From: Bromus sterilis
Lineage: Eukaryota > Streptophyta > Magnoliopsida > Poales > Poaceae
Assembly: GCA_950022295.1 (NCBI GenBank)
Contig: OX465598.1
Coordinates: 170,952,001-171,016,000, forward strand
Direction: 5' to 3'
DNA: 64,000 bases
Part shown: positions 1 to 11,725 of the stretch, piece by piece
Numbering within the stretch: position 1 is the stretch's first letter
Layout of the letters: every line of letters starts with the position of its first letter
Notes under the pieces: model-generated
Seen by the model: only the letters and a program-made list of their open reading frames with translations
Told to the model about the DNA's origin: nothing
Database searches by the model: none
Translations under genes and position numbers: made by a program

Positions 1-2
1 CT

Positions 3-1670
3 CCTGAAGCAAAAAACAGTACAAATGCTAATGCTGAAGCCTCAAAGGATGGCTCTGAAGACAAACAGGCCACATCACCTCGTCTTCCCAAGGACCTCAA
101 CACATATGTGCCTGAAGCATCTGTCGCTGCTCCGCCTCAGCCTCAAGCCTCCCTTCAGATTGAAGTGCCTCAAGCGCCTTCACCACCTCAAGGCCCAGTT
201 CCAGCTCGGTCCTTGTGTCCGAAGCAGAAGCAACCGTTCTTCCGTGATCTTGAAGCTGATGATACCCCAAGCTTTGATGCTACTGATTTCTTCAATGCCA
301 TGAGTTTCTTCCAAGAGGGGATTCAAAATCCTTATCATTCTGCTCCACCTCGAAAGCTGCTGAGGTTCTGGACTGCCACTCAGAAGAACTATTATGCTTC
401 AATTCTCTACAAACAAAACAAACTGTTTCCTCACAAGCATATTCCTTTGCTGGATATGGAATCCCTTCCCTGCTTCAACAATGTGCTTCAGGATCTGCAT
501 CATGCCAAGCTGCTTCAGTTCTGCTCTGAATGCATCCACTGGAATGAAGAGCTTGTGCTTCAGCTTTATGCCACTTTGTATGTTTCAGGAGATCCTCTGG
601 ATATCAACACCTGGGTCCTCGACTGGATGACTGAGCATCATCATTACACCATCACTGTTCCTGAAGCAATTGACATTCTTGAGTTGCCTCAGTGCACTTC
701 CCCAGCTGCTTGCTCCTATGGGTCTCAACTTCTTTGAGATGACCTGATGAACATGCTCATGAAGCCTCAGGCCCCTGAAGCCCTAGCTCGCACAAAGTTT
801 CCAGTTTCTGAGCTTCTGTATCTACCAAGTACATTGTATCAGATTCTGGCGAAGACCTTTTGTCCCATTAAAGGCTATGAATCCACTGCTGAAGAAGTCA
901 TTGGCATCATGAAGAACATACTCCACAACCTCTGCATGTCTGGGCCAATCAACGTTTCTGACTTCTTCTTCAGAACTCTGGTTGATGCAACACAGAATCC
1001 TCATATCCTGAAGCCATACGCGCCATGGATCATGAAGCTCATCCGAGCCACGACTGGTATTGATTTTCAACCGGATCACCCGAATCATAGGACATATATA
1101 CCGCCTGTCGAAGTGCTTCAGCATACGATTGCTTAAAATAACAAGGGAAAAGGCATATTCTATGAAGAAGTTCTCCCGACCAATTCCCTTGGTGGAAATA
1201 TTCGTCATCCTCAGTCTCGAACTACTGATGAAACAAGAACTCATGCCTCAACTGAGGATACAACTCAGGCTCGAGTGATGACTGACCGAGAGCTTCTGAT
1301 TAGTCTTCATCAGAAGGTTGACCGAAATCATGATTGGGTGAAGCGTCAGTTTACTGAAATCCTCAGCTACATGGCTCAGACGCATTCTTCAGTGAAGAAA
1401 GTGCATCAGCATGCTCATCATACATATCAACATCTTGATGCCTTGATGAGAGAAGTAATCACCCCTGAAGACCTTGCAAAATTGGAGCTTCAAAAGCCTC
1501 CGATTCTTGCAGTCAGACCCCCAAGGCAATTCAGACGCTGCACAACTCCTCCTCCGGCCATGGATTCTTATTCTTCAAACCAGGAGATGACTGCTGAAGA
1601 AGCTGAAGACACAGCTGCCTGCCCTCACACTGCAACGGATTGCCTCAGGCGTGACTCACCTCAGCCTTGA
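3..1670 (+). pseudogene. env-like third ORF of element A (partial, two in-frame stops)
   Basis: One reading frame stays open from the window edge to the stop at 1668-1670 except for a TGA at 735-737 and a TAA at 1134-1136. It therefore reads as a decayed single ORF rather than three genes. The first 70 codons are Pro/Gln/Ala-rich low complexity. The middle (about 250-1130) resembles the plant retrotransposon-borne domain often annotated as putative plant transposon protein, with many aromatic residues and a segment ending in PYAPWIMKLI. The tail (about 1275-1670) is predicted helical and Gln/His-rich. Position after pol and before the polypurine tract fits the env-like ORF of SIRE elements. 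The counterpart in element E (35627-36313, minus) shares the pattern around the PYAPWIM-like motif. I see no obvious signal peptide or transmembrane segment. Function is unknown and the 5' end lies outside the window. Confidence 0.7.
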
Positions 1671-2187
1671 AGCAACTTCAAAGGGGTGTTAGCTTTAGTT
1701 TTTCCCTTTTTGTTCATTTTATGACAAAGGGGGAGAAATCTGTTAGTCTTCAAGCGGGTTTTAGTTAAGGGGTTCTTCAGTTACAACTCTCGTTCTTCAG
1801 ATTTTTTTTGTAACGAGTTGTAAACTGTAATTTTGGTGTTTGCCTGATACTATTCCTCAGTTACCTCATGCTATTTCCTCAAGTTTATCATATATGCATG
1901 TGATTGTCTCTGCAAACACCTCTCTCAGTGCGTTGTTTAAATTCCTCAAACACTTCATAACATGCACTGCTTCAGAAATGCCTGGATATAGGGGGAGCTT
2001 CTCATATACCTCAAAATGCTTTAGATATTAAACATTCTTCAACTTATATGCACATCCTCAGGGGGAGCTTCATTATATCCAGCTTGATGATACAAATGTT
2101 CTTCAAAGTTTTTATTCTTCAAACTCATAATTTTATCCCCGTTGAAGCTTAACCTGATTGTCATCAAATCACCAAAAAGGGGGAGAT
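1671..2187 (+). other. Non-coding spacer with repeated polypurine-tract-like motifs (element A)
   Basis: No convincing ORF. AGGGGGAG-like tracts recur through the spacer, the last one (2171-2187) lying directly against the LTR start at 2188 and so being the likely functional plus-strand primer. The stretch is also rich in CTTCA and CCTCA words. Confidence 0.65.
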
Positions 2188-2607
2188 TGTAAGTGCATCA
2201 AGTGCCCTCCCCTTGAGGTTTCAGAGTTTGATGACAAAACGGTTAAGGGACTGATGTGTTTGTGAGTATACACAGGAGAACAGTCCCTGATGAGGTGTTT
2301 TAACCACCAATGTCGACCCCCCAAAATGTTGAGGAACATTGGAGAAATCGGTGCGTTTCCTGAAGAATGAAGTTGCGCGAAATCCTGAGGAATCAGGATC
2401 CTGAAGCGTTCGGTTGAAGCTGAAGCTGAGGACGATCCTGAGGACGTTCGCGCTGAAGACGAAGTTGAAGCGTAGTCTTCGCTAAGACTTTTTATACTTC
2501 TTGAGTCGTAGGAAAACACCGTATTGTTGGAGGGGTTGAAGAAAACAAGTTCCGAAGTTCTGAGGAAGTGCTCAATTAGGAATCCTGAAGAAAAACCCTG
2601 AGGAAAT

Positions 2608-2822
2608 CTCCTGCAGTAGAAGTCCAGTTCCTCGGATGTCTGAGACCTTGTTCTTCAGGACACTGAGGAATCTGTCTTCGATTGAGAAGTCTGGAGACTG
2701 CGAGTGCAGTTCTCCTGAAGAGAGAGTTATCTCCTGCAGTAGAAGTTCAGTCCTCGTGTGTCTGAGACGTTGTTCTTCAGGACACTGAGGTAACTAACTT
2801 CGGTTGAGGAGTCTGGAGAGAG
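2608..2822 (+). repeat. Imperfect tandem duplication in U3 of the A LTR
   Basis: A unit starting CTCCTGCAGTAGAAGT at 2608 is repeated at 2731. Both copies continue through a stretch containing GTTCTTCAGGACACTGAGG and end near GTCTGGAGA. The period is about 123 bp with scattered mismatches. It lies about 130 bp upstream of the TATA box, where enhancer-like repeats are common in LTRs. Confidence 0.7.
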
Positions 2823-2952
2823 AATACTTTGACCATGCCACGTGTTGCGTGGTGAGAGGCTAGAACTTGTCTAGCAACGGTCATTTCCGAGGGCATGAGA
2901 GTAATTGCATGCATGGGCATTTATGTCCTTTCACCTCGGGTTGCTCCGCGGC

Positions 2953-2960
2953 TATAAATA
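2953..2960 (+). promoter_or_regulatory. TATA box of the A LTR
   Basis: TATAAATA sits in a GC-rich setting (GGCTATAAATAGCC), downstream of the U3 repeats and about 750 bp before the LTR end. This fits a core promoter at the U3/R boundary. Sequence evidence only. Confidence 0.6.
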
Positions 2961-3708
2961 GCCACCCCCAGCCCCATTTGTGGGTTGGCTGCTCCGAGAG
3001 AAAAACTGACACTTGTCATTTGAGAGAAACCCACCTCTGAGGAAACTGAAGAACCTATGTGAGGAAAACCACTAGCCTGGGTAGTTGAGCATTTCTGAGG
3101 AAGTCGGTTCGAGTGATCCGAAGCTTTTTACTCTTGAAGACTGTGATCTTCCAGCCGGTGTAGAAGTCTTCAGTCTGAGGAAGTCAAGATGCAATTGTGA
3201 CTTTCCGGAGTGACTGAATCTGTAAAGGTTTCAGGAGTCTACCTTGAAGACTCACCTGAGTTATTGGACGGAGTCTGAGGACTTTAGTTCAAGGAGAACA
3301 AGGTGAAGATTATGTCTTCTGAGTTGAATATCAGCCTCTCCAACCAGACGTAGAGTTGTCACAACAACTTGAACTGGTCTACCAAATCAATGTCTTCAAT
3401 CTCTGGTGCTATCTCTTCAACCTCTTAAGCTTCAGTATTTTCTATGTTGACTTCTTATGCTTCAGCTCTCCCTCTGCTCTTTGTCTTCATACTATGCATC
3501 TGAAGCACTTCTGCTTATCTGAATTGATTTATTTCTGTTGCATTATGATGAGCTGCCCTAATGATTACATTCTGTGAAGTTTTATTTCTTCATCATTTTG
3601 GTAACTTCTTCAGCTTCATGATTTCTTCAGTCCTGAAGAAAACCAAAATCTGGTAGTAAAATTGAAAATCTCCCATTCACCCCCCCTCTGGTCGATATAT
3701 TGCACTTT

Positions 3709-3729
3709 CACACACACACACACACACAC
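3709..3729. repeat. (CA)n microsatellite at the A/B junction
   Basis: About ten CA units start within the last bases of the A LTR and run into element B. They mask the TSD of A. Confidence 0.9.
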
Positions 3730-6700
3730 GTTGATCAAGTTATATTAAGATTGTCTCAGTTGTTGTTGTCTATGAACAAGGAGTAGGTCTCAAGTCGTCC
3801 ATAACCGTGGACACGGCTTCTTGAAAAGATTTAACCCTGCAGGGGTGTACCAACTTCCCATTACAAGGCTCCGCACAAACGCCCATCTCTCTCAGTTGCT
3901 ACCCATCACAGGCAACCATTTTATGATTTAGTTCCAAGAGATCCGAAACGATAGGTCCCTCTAACTAACAACGAACAAATCCGGGTGCCCCCCGGTGAGA
4001 CGACATCCAGCTCAGGAGCCGGCCGCGCTCTCGATTTGGTCTCTACCGTATGACTCCAGGTTTGGATTGCCGGTTAATCACACATGGGACACTGGGTCCT
4101 CAGCCGGTCATGATGGGCCAGCAAGGGAACTATGTCCTCACTGGTCCGGGTTGGTTTAAAAACTACTGGCGTACGACCAGCACACACACGGTTTCAAATG
4201 GTAAAATCAGCTTGGGCCACCACTAGAAATGCTTGAAGCTAGGTAGGTAAGAAAAGGGGACCCCATAAAATCCCACACGCGGTTAGGAACGCTCCGTCTT
4301 AAAACCAATACCCGGAACTCGGATCCTAGGTGACTCGAATGGAACAAAGCGTCGGGGCGGGATAGCCTAGACCTCCCATCCTTCGTCGAATATAGTCAAC
4401 ATTATAATAATCATATCATCAACAATAATATAATAATGATAAATGTGATATCCCAACCCAAGGAGTAACAGGGTAACATCGTAGCATCCTAAGCATGCAT
4501 ACTAAGCAGGGGCTGAGCAACGAGCAATAGTAACATAGCAGTACAAGGTTTGCTGGGAGGGGACATGGCTGTATCGGTTCGAAAGAGGCTGTAAACATGT
4601 GGTAGGATCAAACATCGAACCCATCCTATACAAGCATGCAAACCGCTGGTTGAAATAGAATGGATCATAAGTAATGTATAGTCCTTGCCTGTTGATAAGT
4701 CGGGTTCCGAAGGTGTAGTCGATCGCAAGCTCGCATCGTCTCCGAGAGGTACCCGCAGAAGCACACAAGACGGTAAACACTTGAAAACAACCAACGAGCA
4801 ACCACTCTATTACTACGGGCAAACACGAGCAAGCATCAACAAGAAGCAACGCGAGACATCGTACCTACCATCGAGAGCGGTTACTAACAGGTTAAGTGGA
4901 GTACTCGTCACACACGATGATACCGCACATTTACGGTGGTTCAAGTTGTTTAGCTACAGGTGATCAACAAAGGTTATTAACATGGCAACTCAATCAAGCA
5001 TGGCATAGAACACAAACATTTCAAGAGGTGAAGCACAAAGTAAACTATCTATGCTAGTCAATTTAAGTGAGGCACAACCTAAACATGGCATAACACTAAG
5101 TGCCGCACGATGATTAAAACATTTGGTACTGTTTTGTCCTAAACCACATTTTAGGTTGGTTAACAACAGCAAACAATAGCATAAACAAAAATTACACGAA
5201 AAACTAATCAAGTTACATATAAGGCACACTCCAAACGGAGTTACGGTTAAAAAGATATACGCAAAACAAGTTACAGGCACAATCTGCCAACATCACGAAG
5301 CACACTTTAGAGCAATGCATAAACAGGATAATCAATGCAAACATGCTCACAAATAATATGAAATTAAAGTAGACATGACAGGTAAGGCATGGAAAAAAGA
5401 ATCATGCAAATAGGCATCATAGATCAAAAGATATTAAGCAAACAACATGGCATCGCAAAGTAACAGACTTAGTGTAAAACTGAGGTGGCTGTCAAAAACA
5501 GCAGCATAACAACTTTGGAGCTCAATAACTATATGACCAGCAAGCATATCATGACAATGAAATACATATAATTGAAGTAGACATGATTCTTAACAATATG
5601 CAATTGGAATCACTCAATTCCGATAAACGGTCGCGACACACTCGTCGACCGAAGTTGCAACAAAATAACAGTTTCAGCAACAGCAGCACATTAACAGCAG
5701 GGTAGCTACTTTGGAGCAAAATACAATCATGATGCAGCAAGAAATTATGGCATGTGAATGCATGAAACTGAAGTAGAAACAATGCTTAACGCAACGCAAA
5801 AGGAATCACTCCATTCCGACGTACGGTTGCTAAGCAACCGTCGCCCGAAGTTTCAATCAAGCAACAATTTACAGCAGCCATTAACAACAGTTTGCAAATA
5901 ACGACGGGATACCCTTTTTGACCAACAATAACACAACCAAGACGGCCTCAAATGGATTAACTCCAAAAAGCATTAAGATAGAGCACATCAACAACAACAA
6001 AATTTATTTTGGGCGCAAGTTCATCCGAGGTACAGATCTAACGTAAAACTACGCGCAAAACAGCTAACAACAGTAATAAAATAAGAACTTAGCAAAAATT
6101 GAAAAAGGTTGCAGGTAAGAAAAAAAAGGGGCGCTGGGCCTCACCCTAGTGGCTCGGCCCACTGGCTGAGCTGGACTTGGTCCAGCTGGGCATGGATGCT
6201 GGACGACCCACAGCGGCGCAGCGAGCTGGTGGCCGGGACGCTCGATCCCGAGCGCGTCTCCACGGCGGCGGCGCGAGCCTGCGCCGGCGACGAGCGGCAG
6301 GCCATGGGCAGTGCGGCAGGCTGGCGGCAGGTGCGTTCGGCGGCGGGGGAGACAGATCCAGGGGAGAGGCGTCCAGATCTGTGGCGAGGTGCGGCGCGAG
6401 CTCGAGCTCCTTCTCGGGCCGGCCTCCGTCCATGGCGCGGCGGCAGTCCGACGAGCGCGGCGGCGCCTGCAGCAAGGGGAAGAAGGAGGTGAGGAGGGAA
6501 GGAGTAAAGGAGGAGAGAGGCGCGGGAGGAGAGGTGGGGCGCGGAGGCAGCATGGCCGGAGTGGCTCGCCGGCGGGAGGCGGTAGAGCGGCGCGGTGGTG
6601 AGGGCCTCCAGGCCTAGATCGGGCTCGGCGGCAGCTGGAGGCGAGCCCGCGCGACCCGGGGCGCCTGAGAGCTGCGGTTTGGGGGGGGTTGCTCGGATCT

Positions 6701-7328
6701 GAGCCGTTGGATCTCAGATCTGACGGTTCAGATCTGAGGGAGGTTAGGGTTTCAGTGGGGAGGGGCTATTGGGCAAAAATTAGAGCAAATCTAGGGGTGT
6801 GGCTGCAAATTTTCCATGGGGGAAACCCTAATTGGGTGTGGGAGGCTGGTGGTCTTTATATAGGAAGGTTGGCTGGCCAGTTTACGCAAATGCCCCGGTA
6901 CCCCTCTCACGCGTCCGGTGATCGCGTTCGTGACCGCCGAGACTCCGTACGGACTCCGATTCCGACGAAATCTCGAACCACGCGCTCAGCGCGTCGATCC
7001 CGTCGATCGTACCTCACTGCGGTGACATTCCGACAACATTTTTCGGCGCCCCGTAAAATAATCCGTTTATTAAATAAACGGGGTTTTTCGTTCCGTTGGC
7101 TGCGGCTGGTCTCGTGCGGTTTTCGCGACGGTGATCGGGCGAAACCCGGTATCGCAAAGGTCGAGTGTCAGGGTGGCAAGGGTAGGTCTCCGTCCGATAC
7201 GAGGTAAGACGGGAAAAATAATCGCCGATCGATAAATCGGGGATGCAAACACTGCAAACAAATCAGACAATCAAACAATTCACACCGAAAACAAAATTTT
7301 TAATTTTTGCAAAAACTGGGCTGTTACA
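3711..7328 (-). mobile_element. Element B: partial minus-strand Gypsy-type LTR
   Basis: On the minus strand this begins TGTAACAGCCCAG at 7328, a typical LTR start, and continues as one long LTR-like sequence to the insertion point of A. It holds a TATA box (6855-6862 on the plus strand), a GC-rich leader region (about 6130-6670) and, near 3800, a phrase around CCGTGTCCACGGTT that recurs near the end of the L LTRs (about 11010-11030). B is therefore probably a distant relative of L with an LTR of similar length, cut near its end by A. No primer site, polypurine tract or coding region is visible. The overlapping ORFs in the GC-rich part code nothing recognisable. If ggagc at 7329-7333 is its TSD, the partner copy lies outside the window. 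Confidence 0.6.
6855..6862 (-). promoter_or_regulatory. TATA box of the B LTR
   Basis: On the minus strand the context is CCTATATAAAGACC. It precedes the GC-rich stretch that would be the transcribed leader, which is the usual order in long Gypsy LTRs of grasses. Confidence 0.5.
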
Positions 7329-7404
7329 GGAGCTCACAAGGGCTAAGAATTGAGGCACAAGATTGGAGAGAAGACATCACATAGATACTGATCATGGACC
7401 CATG
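7329..7404 (-). repeat. Remnant of an Athila-like LTR between elements B and E
   Basis: Read on the minus strand, the first 31 bases match the stretch around CATGGGTCCATGATCAGTA in the LTRs of element H (near 56677) with a single difference. The last bases (CTTGTGAGCTCC) resemble the CTCGTGAGCTGCC that follows in H. It is thus a piece of an older Athila-like LTR into which both B and E seem to have inserted. It may be the oldest DNA in the window. Confidence 0.6.
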
Positions 7405-7723
7405 TGAAAGGATCGAGATAGACCTAGAGGGTGCTGAATAGGTTATATTACAAATTTTAACACTACTTAGCAATTTTAGGCAATAGTGCGGAAGATAAAG
7501 ACGAGCCTAACAATTGCAAGGATGAACTAGTTAAGATAAGGTAAACACCAAGAACAATATAATGAAGCAAGTGAGGGATAACCAACAAGGTAACAACAAG
7601 GCAGTGCAAGTAAATGGGGGAAAGAGTAGGGATAACCGAATGACGCGAAGACTACGATGTATCCCGATGTTCACTTCCTTGGAGGGAAGCTACTCACCGT
7701 TTGGAGAGACTGGGTGAAACCAC
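7405..7723 (-). repeat. Element E 3' LTR, terminal part (minus strand)
   Basis: On the minus strand this ends CACCCTCTAGGTCTATCTCG then CCTTTCA, the typical end of a SIRE-type LTR. Element L interrupts it, and the rest of the same LTR lies at 20131-21315. The joined LTR is about 1.5 kb. The five bases outside it (ccatg, 7400-7404) would be its TSD; the partner is off the window. Confidence 0.75.
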
Positions 7724-10700
7724 TGTAACACCCCGGGTGTCACGTTACGGTGATCACTGTTGATAATGCCAAGCCAATGTGGTTTGCTAATAATGATCAC
7801 CCTTGATCATGGCTATTCAAATCCAAATCCAAACCCAAATGAAAATTCCAAAACAATGTGAAAAATTGTTTCCACCAAAAATTGTCCAAACAATTTTGTT
7901 AAATACCTAATATTCAGTATGTTATGACAACATGGTAGTGAGAATTTATTACAAGGTTTAAATAATGTAAAAAAAATCAAAACAATAGCATTTGACCCCT
8001 TTTAAATAAAATAAATTTGCAAATTAATTTATTTAGTGCCCAAAGTTTTTGTAGCAACATATTAAATTATAATATAAATATCGGGGCAATCATCATATTT
8101 TACAAAAAATTATTTGGTGGCTAAAAAAAATATTACAGAAGAAAACAAAAAAGGAAATACAAAAAAATACAAAAATACCTATAGCACGCTCAGGGCAAAG
8201 CCCACCCAATTGGCCGGCCCACCCCGGCCCCCAACCCTCTTCTTCTTCCTGCTGCGCACCGGGGGGGGGGTCGTGGAAGCCTGTGCCTCGTCCATGCCGC
8301 CGTGGCGGCCATACCGCGGCTCACCGGAGGAATAAGGCCACCCCTCAACCCATGAACCCTAGACCGCCGGATTTCCCCCTCCCAACTCTTCCCATCAGGC
8401 CCCTTCTCTGGATCTCGCGCGCCCGAGCCAGACCGTGGCCGCCGTCTCACGCCGCCGCGACCAGTGGCGACGGCAAGCTCTGCCACCGTGTCCGGAGGCC
8501 GCCCCGGGGTCGTCTGCACCACCTCCGAGGAGGAATCGACGCGGACCGCGCCGTGGACGCCGCCCTCCGCCTGAAATCTCCGCCACAACCGCCGTCTTCC
8601 GCGCCAAATTCACCCCGCTTCGGTGGTCCCCGAGCTCGCTGCCATACCCCTACCAGTTCGCGGTGAGCCGTGGAGCCGGATTCCCCCCTTACCTCTTCCA
8701 TTTGCTCGCTGTAGCACTCCCCGTTCGAGCTCGACACCACCGTGCCGCCATGGCTGTGGCGTGCTCTCGCCTGGCCTTGGCCGCGCTCTCACCGCGCCGT
8801 GGACGGCCCCTTCCGTGTCCACGCGCGCTCCAGCCCCGCCCATAGCCACCCCGGGCGCGCCCTGCCCTACACTTGGTCGTGCCCGCTCCTACGTTGCCGC
8901 TCCTCGCCATCGTCTGTCCTCCGTAGCCGAGCCCACCTCCTTACCCTGTGCAACACGAGCTCACGCGCATGGCACACCCCCCCGCGCCCACCTCCTTACC
9001 CTGTGCAACACGAGCTGGCGCGTCATCGCCGGCGTGCCCGTGGCGGCCAGCGTGGTCTCGCCGTGGGCTAGCCGGGGCTAAGCCCCTGTTAAGTTAACCC
9101 CCCCTTTCGGACACTTACCGGTGGGCCATGTCCCTCTAATTAATCTGCTGGTTAAAATAATCCGAGGAAAAACATTTGTGTCTATGACATGTGGGCCATA
9201 GGCCATTAATCTAATCACTAGTTAAATAAAATGATTAATTAGCACTGTGTCCATGACATCTGGGCCCCATTGGCTGTTAATTTAAATAAAATGATTAATT
9301 CCAAATATCTCTGTGACAGGTGGGACCCCCTGGTCCGTTTGACCAGTCAAAGGCCTCAGCCTATGATAGGGTGGCCCCCACATGTCAGTACTGTTATGTA
9401 TAATGTTGAATTTAAATAAATGAAAGAAATTCAAAATGATTTAAACTTTGAAATTTAATATCTTTTAAACTGTAAGTCAGATTAAAAAACTCTATACATG
9501 AAAATTGATCAGAAAAATATAAAAAATATGGATACGCTATCCGTATACCCACCACACCCCTCTAACACGACGAACATCGACATCCCCCTCCGGGCCGTCT
9601 GTCGATAATCACCCAGAGCCGGTAGTTCATCTCCGGATGAATTCCCGCTTCGAGCATAACACTTTGTACCGTGTTAGAGCACCGTTAACATTGCATCTGT
9701 CCTGTTATGCATCTGTTTGTATATTCTTGCTTTATATTTACTGTTTCTTCCCCCCTTCAGCTCCGGTAGACCCCGTTGCTGCCGTCGACTACACCGCTAC
9801 TGAGTACGACTACTGCGTCGACGTCCCTACCCCTACCGTGGAGCTTCCAGGCAAGTAGAGCCATTCTCTTTCCCAAATACCGCCTAGCTTTCCGTACATT
9901 TCTTGCACTAGGCATTGTTACTACTGCTGCTACGTTACAATCCTATTTAATTTCATAGCCTGTATTTATCGCCCCTTGATGTACTTTCCTTTGTCCTATG
10001 CTGCCTATAAATACTTATATATTATTCAGCAGTGAGCCCTGCGCATTGTTAGTCAACTAGGACTAGATAGAGGGTCGTGATCACTCTGGTGAGTGAACGC
10101 AGAACATTATATTAACTGTAACAGGTATGGTACAATGTAGACACCTCCTAAGGCCCCCTAGCTCGGCTCTGCCGAGTCACCATCAAGTGCGAGCTATCAA
10201 GGAGTAATCCTTGTACTCCACTCGTTGCTGACTCTGTATAGCCGCTCCAGGTACCCGAGTAACGGTTGTCCTTAAAGGTAAGAGTCGGGCGACCCAACGG
10301 TGCCCGCGAGCGATATTGCGTCGGGAATTACAAGGAGGGTACGACCGACGTTACTGGCGTGCTTGGCCCCTGCTCGTATCTCGCGAGAGTTACCAAACTA
10401 CGAAAAGTCGAGCTCTACCAAGAGCACACGTGAGACAAGGTAAGGATACGGTTCACCTTGTTGGTAACCGCGTGATTTGACGGGAAGATAGGGTAGGCCC
10501 CGATGTTACTGGTGGACCTTGTTGCTGTTCGTTGTCCGTTGTGTAGTTAGTCAGACAACGATAACGGTTGTCTGCGAGATAATAATAAAATGCTAAATGG
10601 TTTGGTGGATGACTTGAGAGGCCCGTTTCTGTGTACACACTACCTTCACGCGGAATAAGGAGTTATGGGCTCCCCTGCGTCGTAATTTTTCCAAAAGCTC

Positions 10701-11725
10701 TTCAGACGCCGGCAGTACCGCGGCCTGCACCGGGAAGTGGTGTCTTCTTCGCTCGAGCGGTGTATTTGGATTTGCTTTTGCTTCACCGGCCAGCCACGCA
10801 CCGTGCAGGAGCGTGAAGGGTGATGGTTCTAGACCCCTGGTCGCATAGGATATAGTCTGGCGGATGGCCTCTCTGTTGAGCATAGGCTAGGTTGCGTCGT
10901 GTCGGATAGCTTTGGTGGAGCGTTCCCTAACAAGGTGCCCACCACCCTAGAGATCCGAGGGTGCAGGATGAACAGTAGTGCACCCCTGCAGGGAGTTTAA
11001 TCTATTCGAATAACCGTGTCCACGGTTCTGGGTCTTCTTCCTCGCAGGGAAGTCGAGGAAGGGAACTCGAAGGCATTATTATTGTTAATTATTACAACTT
11101 ACTATTATACAATGCTGCAGCAACTTCTGCTGTATTGTTACTTTGTGCTTTATATGAACCGCTGGCTGTTCTCTTCTTGTGCTGCAAGACTCGTCGGAAG
11201 ATGCTAGTTTTCGATAGCAGTCCACTATAAACAGCCTCCCCTTTCCATTTGATACAAATGCATAAATGCTTAGTAGCGGACGTAAGACTCGCGGGTATGC
11301 TAGATACTCACCCTTGCTTTTATTTCCCCCTTTTTGTTTTGCCTGATCGGCCGCTGCAGTCGACGTTGGAGCCCAGGAGCAGAAGATCCCCGATGCCTTG
11401 TACGACGTCGAATTCCCCGTTGACCAGGAGTAGTTTGGAGGTTCCCGGGCAGGAGGCCTCGCCTTTTCGATCTGTTGTTATTTGTGCTAGCCTTCTTAAG
11501 GCAACCTTGTATTCTTGTGTCTGTACTCACATACTATTGCTTCCGCTAACTTTGTGCTCTCGAGCTGTTTTATTCGAGCCCTCGTGGCCCCTGGCTTTTA
11601 TTAAACAACTTGTATTATTATTACTTGTAGAGTTGTGTTGTGATATCTTACCATGAGTCCCTAATCTCGATCGTGTACCTTGCGTGTATGATTACTGTAC
11701 ACGATCTGATTTTGGGGGCGTCACA
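7724..11725 (+). repeat. 5' LTR of element L
   Basis: 4002 bp, TG...CA. It has an AT-rich start, a GC-rich stretch (about 8200-9080) including a long G run near 8261, and a TATA box at 10006-10013. Compared with the 3' LTR it lacks about 66 bp near 11022 and about 38 bp near 11216, and it has other small indels. Overlapping ORFs in the GC-rich part appear on both strands and are not regarded as genes. Confidence 0.85.
10006..10013 (+). promoter_or_regulatory. TATA box in the 5' LTR of L
   Basis: TATAAATA, also present at the matching place in the 3' LTR (16765-16772). It lies about 1.7 kb before the LTR end, which leaves room for a long R-U5. Sequence evidence only. Confidence 0.5.

Larger units (their letters stand above)
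1..3710 (+). mobile_element. Element A: 3' part of a SIRE/Maximus-type Copia LTR retrotransposon
   Basis: This is the distal end of a plus-strand LTR retrotransposon whose gag-pol lies off the left edge. Reading left to right it holds an env-like ORF, a non-coding stretch, a polypurine tract and one complete LTR. The stretch between ORF and LTR repeats AGGGGGAG-type motifs near 1728, 1990, 2059 and 2176. Several polypurine-tract-like motifs together with an ORF after pol are known hallmarks of the SIRE lineage of Copia. The LTR ends in TTTCA at 3710 and is followed by cacac inside a CA microsatellite, so the TSD cannot be read. The sequence to the right belongs to element B, so A probably inserted into B. 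The SIRE lineage is well supported; the exact family is not. Confidence 0.8.
2188..3710 (+). repeat. 3' LTR of element A
   Basis: A 1523 bp LTR starts TGTAAGTGCATC straight after the polypurine tract and ends TTGCACTTTCA. A CACCCCCCTCTGGTC-like stretch just before the end is typical of SIRE-type LTR ends. A TATA box sits at 2953-2960. Upstream of it U3 holds an imperfect tandem duplication with a period of about 123 bp. Many CTTCAG, CCTGAAG and CTGAGG words occur throughout. The short ORFs in it are not considered genes. Confidence 0.8.

Noticed and set aside
6109..6617. Overlapping long ORFs on both strands in GC-rich DNA
   Set aside because: They lie in the GC-rich leader part of the B LTR. 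Stop codons are rare at such composition, the translations are Arg/Gly/Ala low complexity, and no domain is visible.
8190..9081. ORFs of 70-150 codons on both strands, repeated at 14943-15867
   Set aside because: Both sets are at the same place in the two L LTRs, are compositionally biased and are not conserved in frame between the copies.
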